Part shown: positions 60,890 through 64,000 of the stretch, in pieces
Numbering within the stretch: the stretch's first letter is position 1
Layout: every line of letters starts with the position of its first letter
Assembly (NCBI RefSeq): GCF_001955695.1
Contig: NZ_CP019236.1
Span: forward strand, 3,348,001-3,412,000
Origin: Rhodoferax koreense
Lineage (GTDB): Bacteria; Pseudomonadota; Gammaproteobacteria; Burkholderiales; Burkholderiaceae_C
Direction of reading: 5' to 3'
DNA: 64,000 bases
The notes under the pieces: model-generated
The model's input: the letters and a program-made list of their open reading frames with translations, nothing else
The model's database searches: none
Told to the model about the DNA's origin: nothing
Translations under genes and position numbers: made by a program

Positions 60890-62832
60890 TTCAGCACAAC
60901 CTCAAACAAGGGAGTGCCGAATGGCACGCCTATCGCCGCAACCACTTCAACGCCAGCGACGCGCCGGCCATGATGGGGTGCTCACCCTACGAGACGCGGG
61001 ACCAGCTGCTGCATCGCCTGCACACCGGCCTCACCGAGGAGGTGAGCCCAGAGCTGCAGAAGCGCTTCGACAACGGCCACGCTTTCGAGCGCCTGGCCCG
61101 GCCGCTCGCCGAGGAGTTCATCGGCCAGCCGCTGTATCCCGTGGTCGGCTCGAAGGGCAAGCTGTCGGCGTCGTTCGACGGCCTGACGATGGACGAGTCG
61201 ATCAACTACGAGCACAAGACGCTCAATGACGCGCTGCGCGCCGCCATGGTCGACGGCGCGACCGGCGCCGACCTGCCGCTGATGTACCGCGTGCAGATGG
61301 AGCACCAGCACATGGTGTCCGGCTCCAGCCGGTCCCTGTTCATGGCCTCGAAGTGGCGCGGGGAGGCGCTGGTCGAGGAACGCCACTGCTGGTACGAGCC
61401 TGACGCGGCCCTGGCCGCCGACGTCGCGGCCGGCTGGGAACAGTTTGAAAAGGACTTGGCCGCCTACAGCCCTTCCAGTGTGGTGATCGAAAACAAACCG
61501 GTGCCCAAGTTGCAGGAAGCCCTGCCCGCACTTCGCGTCAATGCCAAGGGCGAAATCACCGACAGCAACCTGGACGAGTGGAAGGCCATCGCGCTGGACC
61601 GCATTCAGGGCATCAACACGGTCCTCGAAACCGACGAACAGTTCTCTGATGCAGACGCCGACGCGAAATGGCTGCGCGAAGTTTCCGCTGGCATGAAGCA
61701 GGCGGCGGCCCGCGTGCGCGCCGATATGCAGAGCGTGGACCAGGTGCTGAACACGCTGGAGCATCTGGACAGGCTGGCCACGGAGCGAGCCGTCGATCTG
61801 GAAAAACGCGTGAAGCGCGAGAAAGATGCGCGCCGCGAGAACATCGTGCTCACTGGCCGCGCAGCTTTCCAGGCGCACCTCGCCGGCCTGAACGAGGAAG
61901 TGAGCCCGATCGTCCTGCAGACGGCGATTCCAGACTTCGACGCTGTGGTGAAGAACAAGCGCTCCCTGGCCAGCATCCAGGATGCGGTCAACACCGAGCT
62001 GGCGCGCTGCAAGATCGCGGCCGACACCTGCGCCAAGGACGTGCGCGAGAAACGCGCCTGGACGAAAGCCGCGGCCGAGGGCTACGGGTTTCTGTTCGCC
62101 GACCTGCAACTCATCATCTTCAAGCCGCTCGACGACTTCAAGCTGATCGTCACCACGCGGATCGCCAACCACAAGGCGGCCAAGGCCAAGGAAGAAGAGG
62201 ACACGCGCGAGCGCATCGCCGCAGAAGAGCGTGCGAGGGCCGAGCAACAGCAGCGCCAGCGTAACGAGATGGCGCTGCAGCAGATCCAGGGCATCCAGCA
62301 ACAAGCCATGATTGCCGTGCTGGGCCGAGCTGGCGTACGCAAGGGTGGCACCATCGAATGCATCCGCGACACCCTGGCCGAGACGGAGGCTTGGGTCATC
62401 GACGAGGAGAACTTCGGTTCGCTGATGGGCACCGCCCAGAGCACCAAGGATCGCGTCGTCGCGGAAATTCGCGAGATGCTGGCCGATCGGGAGGCCAGCG
62501 CCGCCGCGCCTGTTGCCCAGGCCGAACCCATCGCGGTGGCCGCCACGCCAGCACCAGCTCCCGTCGCAGCGCCGGCCGTGGTTGCCCTGAAGCCACGCGC
62601 CGCTGCGCCGGTGCCCGCACCGCTCTCACCGCCGACCCTGCGCCTGGGCGTCATCAACGAACGCCTGCTGCCCTGCGGCCTGTCCACCTCGGCCGAAGGC
62701 CTGCGGTTGCTTGGCTTCACGCCTGCCGCGAAAGACCGAGCCGCCGTGCTGTTCCACGAGCGCGACTGGCCGCACATGTTGGCCGCCATGGTCCAGCGCC
62801 TCGAATCCATCAGCGCCACCGCCGCTGCCTAA
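60886..62832 (+). CDS. YqaJ-type viral recombinase/exonuclease fused to a long helical region
   Basis: 648 residues from a GTG at 60886 (AAGGAG seven bases upstream; GTGA overlap with recT). The first 200 residues form the YqaJ/lambda-Exo domain: GSAEWHAYRRNHFNASDA, SFDGLTMDE and YEHKTL with the catalytic ExK. It degrades one strand of double-stranded DNA ends. The remaining 400 residues are coiled-coil and DUF1351-like, then an Ala-Pro linker and a small C-terminal domain. It is longer than lambda Exo (226 residues). Confidence 0.9.
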   Translation: MIQHNLKQGSAEWHAYRRNHFNASDAPAMMGCSPYETRDQLLHRLHTGLTEEVSPELQKRFDNGHAFERLARPLAEEFIGQPLYPVVGSKGKLSASFDGLTMDESINYEHKTLNDALRAAMVDGATGADLPLMYRVQMEHQHMVSGSSRSLFMASKWRGEALVEERHCWYEPDAALAADVAAGWEQFEKDLAAYSPSSVVIENKPVPKLQEALPALRVNAKGEITDSNLDEWKAIALDRIQGINTVLETDEQFSDADADAKWLREVSAGMKQAAARVRADMQSVDQVLNTLEHLDRLATERAVDLEKRVKREKDARRENIVLTGRAAFQAHLAGLNEEVSPIVLQTAIPDFDAVVKNKRSLASIQDAVNTELARCKIAADTCAKDVREKRAWTKAAAEGYGFLFADLQLIIFKPLDDFKLIVTTRIANHKAAKAKEEEDTRERIAAEERARAEQQQRQRNEMALQQIQGIQQQAMIAVLGRAGVRKGGTIECIRDTLAETEAWVIDEENFGSLMGTAQSTKDRVVAEIREMLADREASAAAPVAQAEPIAVAATPAPAPVAAPAVVALKPRAAAPVPAPLSPPTLRLGVINERLLPCGLSTSAEGLRLLGFTPAAKDRAAVLFHERDWPHMLAAMVQRLESISATAAA

Positions 62833-62855
62833 CTCCTCCACCACCAAGGATCAGC

Positions 62856-63536
62856 ATGAACCTCGCACTCGGATACGACACGGAAACGTCCGGCCTCCCC
62901 CTTTTCAGCTCGCCCAGCGAACACCCTGACCAGCCACATATCGTGCAACTGGCTGGCCTGCTGGTCGACCTCGACACCCGGCGGACGGTCGCCAGCATGG
63001 ACGTGGTGATCCGGCCTGAAGGCTGGGTGATCACCGAAGAGATGGCCGCCATCCACGGCATCACGCACGAACACGCGATGGACGTCGGCATCGCCGAAGA
63101 CCTGGCCGTCGAGATGTTCATGGCGCTGTGGGCTGGCCGCCCGTTGATCGCCCACAACGAGAGCTTCGACCGCCGCATCGTACGCATCGCGCAGCACCGC
63201 TTCCCCGAGCACTTCTCGGACCAGCAGCGCGACGACTGGAAGGCCTGCAAGGCCCACTGCACGCAGATTCTCAGCACGCCCATCTTGAAGCTGCCGCCCA
63301 CGCCCAAGATGGTCGCGGCCCGCCGCAACCACCACAAGTCGGCCAACCTGGGCGAGGCCTACCAGTTCTTCATGGGCAAACCGCTGGAGAACGCCCACAG
63401 CGCCCTGGCCGACACCCGCGCGGCGCTGGATGTGTTCTTCGCCATCCAGGACCTGAACAAGCCGGCCACGCAAGCCACAGCGCCCGCCGCTGCCGCGCCC
63501 GCTGCCGCTGAAGCCGTCGCTGGCGACTTCTTCTGA
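62856..63536 (+). CDS. DnaQ-like 3'-5' exonuclease
   Basis: 226 residues of the DEDDh superfamily: GYDTETSGLPL (motif I), LIAHNESFDRRI (motif II) and NAHSALADTRAALDVF (motif III with His). It probably trims 3' ends during recombination or replication. It ends in an Ala-Pro tail. AAGGATC precedes the ATG at 62856. Confidence 0.9.
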   Translation: MNLALGYDTETSGLPLFSSPSEHPDQPHIVQLAGLLVDLDTRRTVASMDVVIRPEGWVITEEMAAIHGITHEHAMDVGIAEDLAVEMFMALWAGRPLIAHNESFDRRIVRIAQHRFPEHFSDQQRDDWKACKAHCTQILSTPILKLPPTPKMVAARRNHHKSANLGEAYQFFMGKPLENAHSALADTRAALDVFFAIQDLNKPATQATAPAAAAPAAAEAVAGDFF

Positions 63537-63541
63537 TCGCC

Positions 63542-63919
63542 ATGGAATCGATCCAAGACACCATCCGCGCCGGCGCACGCCACGGCGCACACAACCCCTT
63601 CGCGCGGCCGGCGCCAGCAGCGCCCAAGGCTGCGGAGCCCAAGCCGGCGGCCACTTCCCGCGCCGCCAAACCCTTCGACTTCTCCACGCTCAAGGTGGAG
63701 AAGGGCATCCCCTACCGCAAGCGGGTGCCCCGTTTGACCGGCAAGTGGGAACCGCTGTTCCAGATGCTCGCCGAGCCGGGCGACTCCACCCTCGTCCCGG
63801 CGGACAACATGGGTGGCATCAGCGCGGCCATCCTGAAGCGCTCGCGCGACAAGCTCCCCGGCGTCTTCAAGGTCTCGCGCGTATCCAAGACCGAAGCGCG
63901 CGTCTGGCGCATGTCCTGA
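63542..63919 (+). CDS. Hypothetical phage protein
   Basis: 125 residues. An Ala-Pro-rich N-terminus is followed by a compact basic domain (FDFSTLKVEKGIPYRKRVP and LKRSRDKLPGVFKVSRVSK). The C-terminal part resembles a small nucleic-acid-binding domain. Function unknown; it lies in the recombination operon. Confidence 0.6.
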   Translation: MESIQDTIRAGARHGAHNPFARPAPAAPKAAEPKPAATSRAAKPFDFSTLKVEKGIPYRKRVPRLTGKWEPLFQMLAEPGDSTLVPADNMGGISAAILKRSRDKLPGVFKVSRVSKTEARVWRMS

Positions 63920-63953
63920 CCCTTTCCCAACCCCGCAACCACAGGAGAAATCC

Positions 63954-64000
63954 ATGCGATTTGAGTTAATCGGCAAGACCAGAGCCAAGCTGTGCAAGGT
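63954..64000 (+). CDS. Start of a further phage gene, cut by the window edge
   Basis: AGGAG lies eight bases before an ATG, after which the frame stays open to the end (MRFELIGKTRAKLCKV). Too short to identify. Confidence 0.55.
   Translation, partial: MRFELIGKTRAKLCK

Larger units (their letters stand above)
10220..64000. mobile_element. Temperate podovirus-like prophage (left end and most of genome)
   Basis: The region from attL to the right edge encodes immunity, recombination, replication, lysis, packaging, head, tail and ejection functions in coherent operons. Late genes are transcribed leftward and the recombination operon rightward. The N4-gp56-type capsid protein, P22-type portal, short-tail proteins and very large polyvalent proteins recall temperate podoviruses such as the Bcep22 group of Burkholderia. 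That comparison is from memory of gene content, not alignment. No integrase occurs within the window; it should lie right of 64000, next to the restored tRNA. Confidence 0.93.

Overview
The window (about 65% G+C) joins a stretch of host chromosome (1-10219) to most of a temperate bacteriophage genome (10220 to the right edge). The abundance of Bug-type tricarboxylate-transporter binding proteins, the gene content and the repeated palindrome at 2879-2956 suggest a betaproteobacterium of the Burkholderiales, probably Comamonadaceae. That placement is inferred from gene families only.

Host part. A minus-strand catabolic cluster runs LacI-type regulator, IlvD/Edd sugar-acid dehydratase, Bug protein, RraA-like aldolase, Bug protein, 2-hydroxyacid dehydrogenase. 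A perfect LacI-type palindrome sits just downstream of a promoter in front of the dehydratase. To its right are thiC with a TPP riboswitch on the minus strand and a family-2 glycosyltransferase on the plus strand. At 10220-10268 lies the 3' part of a tRNA-Pro(UGG) gene with no 5' half. This is the left attachment site of the prophage; the rebuilt complete tRNA and the integrase should lie beyond position 64000.

Prophage. The layout is lambda-like but the virion genes are those of a podovirus. The immunity region (56828-58234) has divergent cro and cI-like genes with five copies of an AACTATAGTT operator, two of them over the rightward early promoter. The plus-strand early operon (58409 onward) has a structured leader, an acyl-carrier-protein-like gene, small genes, recT, a YqaJ-type exonuclease and a DnaQ-like exonuclease. 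The minus-strand operon (56737 down to about 44022) carries a helicase-methyltransferase fusion, a replication initiator with two arrays of GTGACG iterons, DnaB-type helicase, RuvC-like resolvase, a PAPS-reductase-family protein, NinB and a possible late regulator. Many of these genes overlap by four bases at start and stop.

A putative late promoter at 43947-43975 is followed by three intrinsic terminators before the late genes, which fits control by antitermination. The late operon runs leftward: two membrane proteins (holin candidates), endolysin, nested spanins, terminase, P22-type portal, scaffold, N4-gp56-type capsid protein, connector and tail proteins, a GNAT protein, internal virion proteins and two very large polyvalent proteins. 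Among these are cargo or conversion genes: a low-GC O-acetyltransferase, a tail protein with a GH99/WbsX-like glycosidase domain, and a LexA-box-controlled SOS-associated peptidase next to attL.
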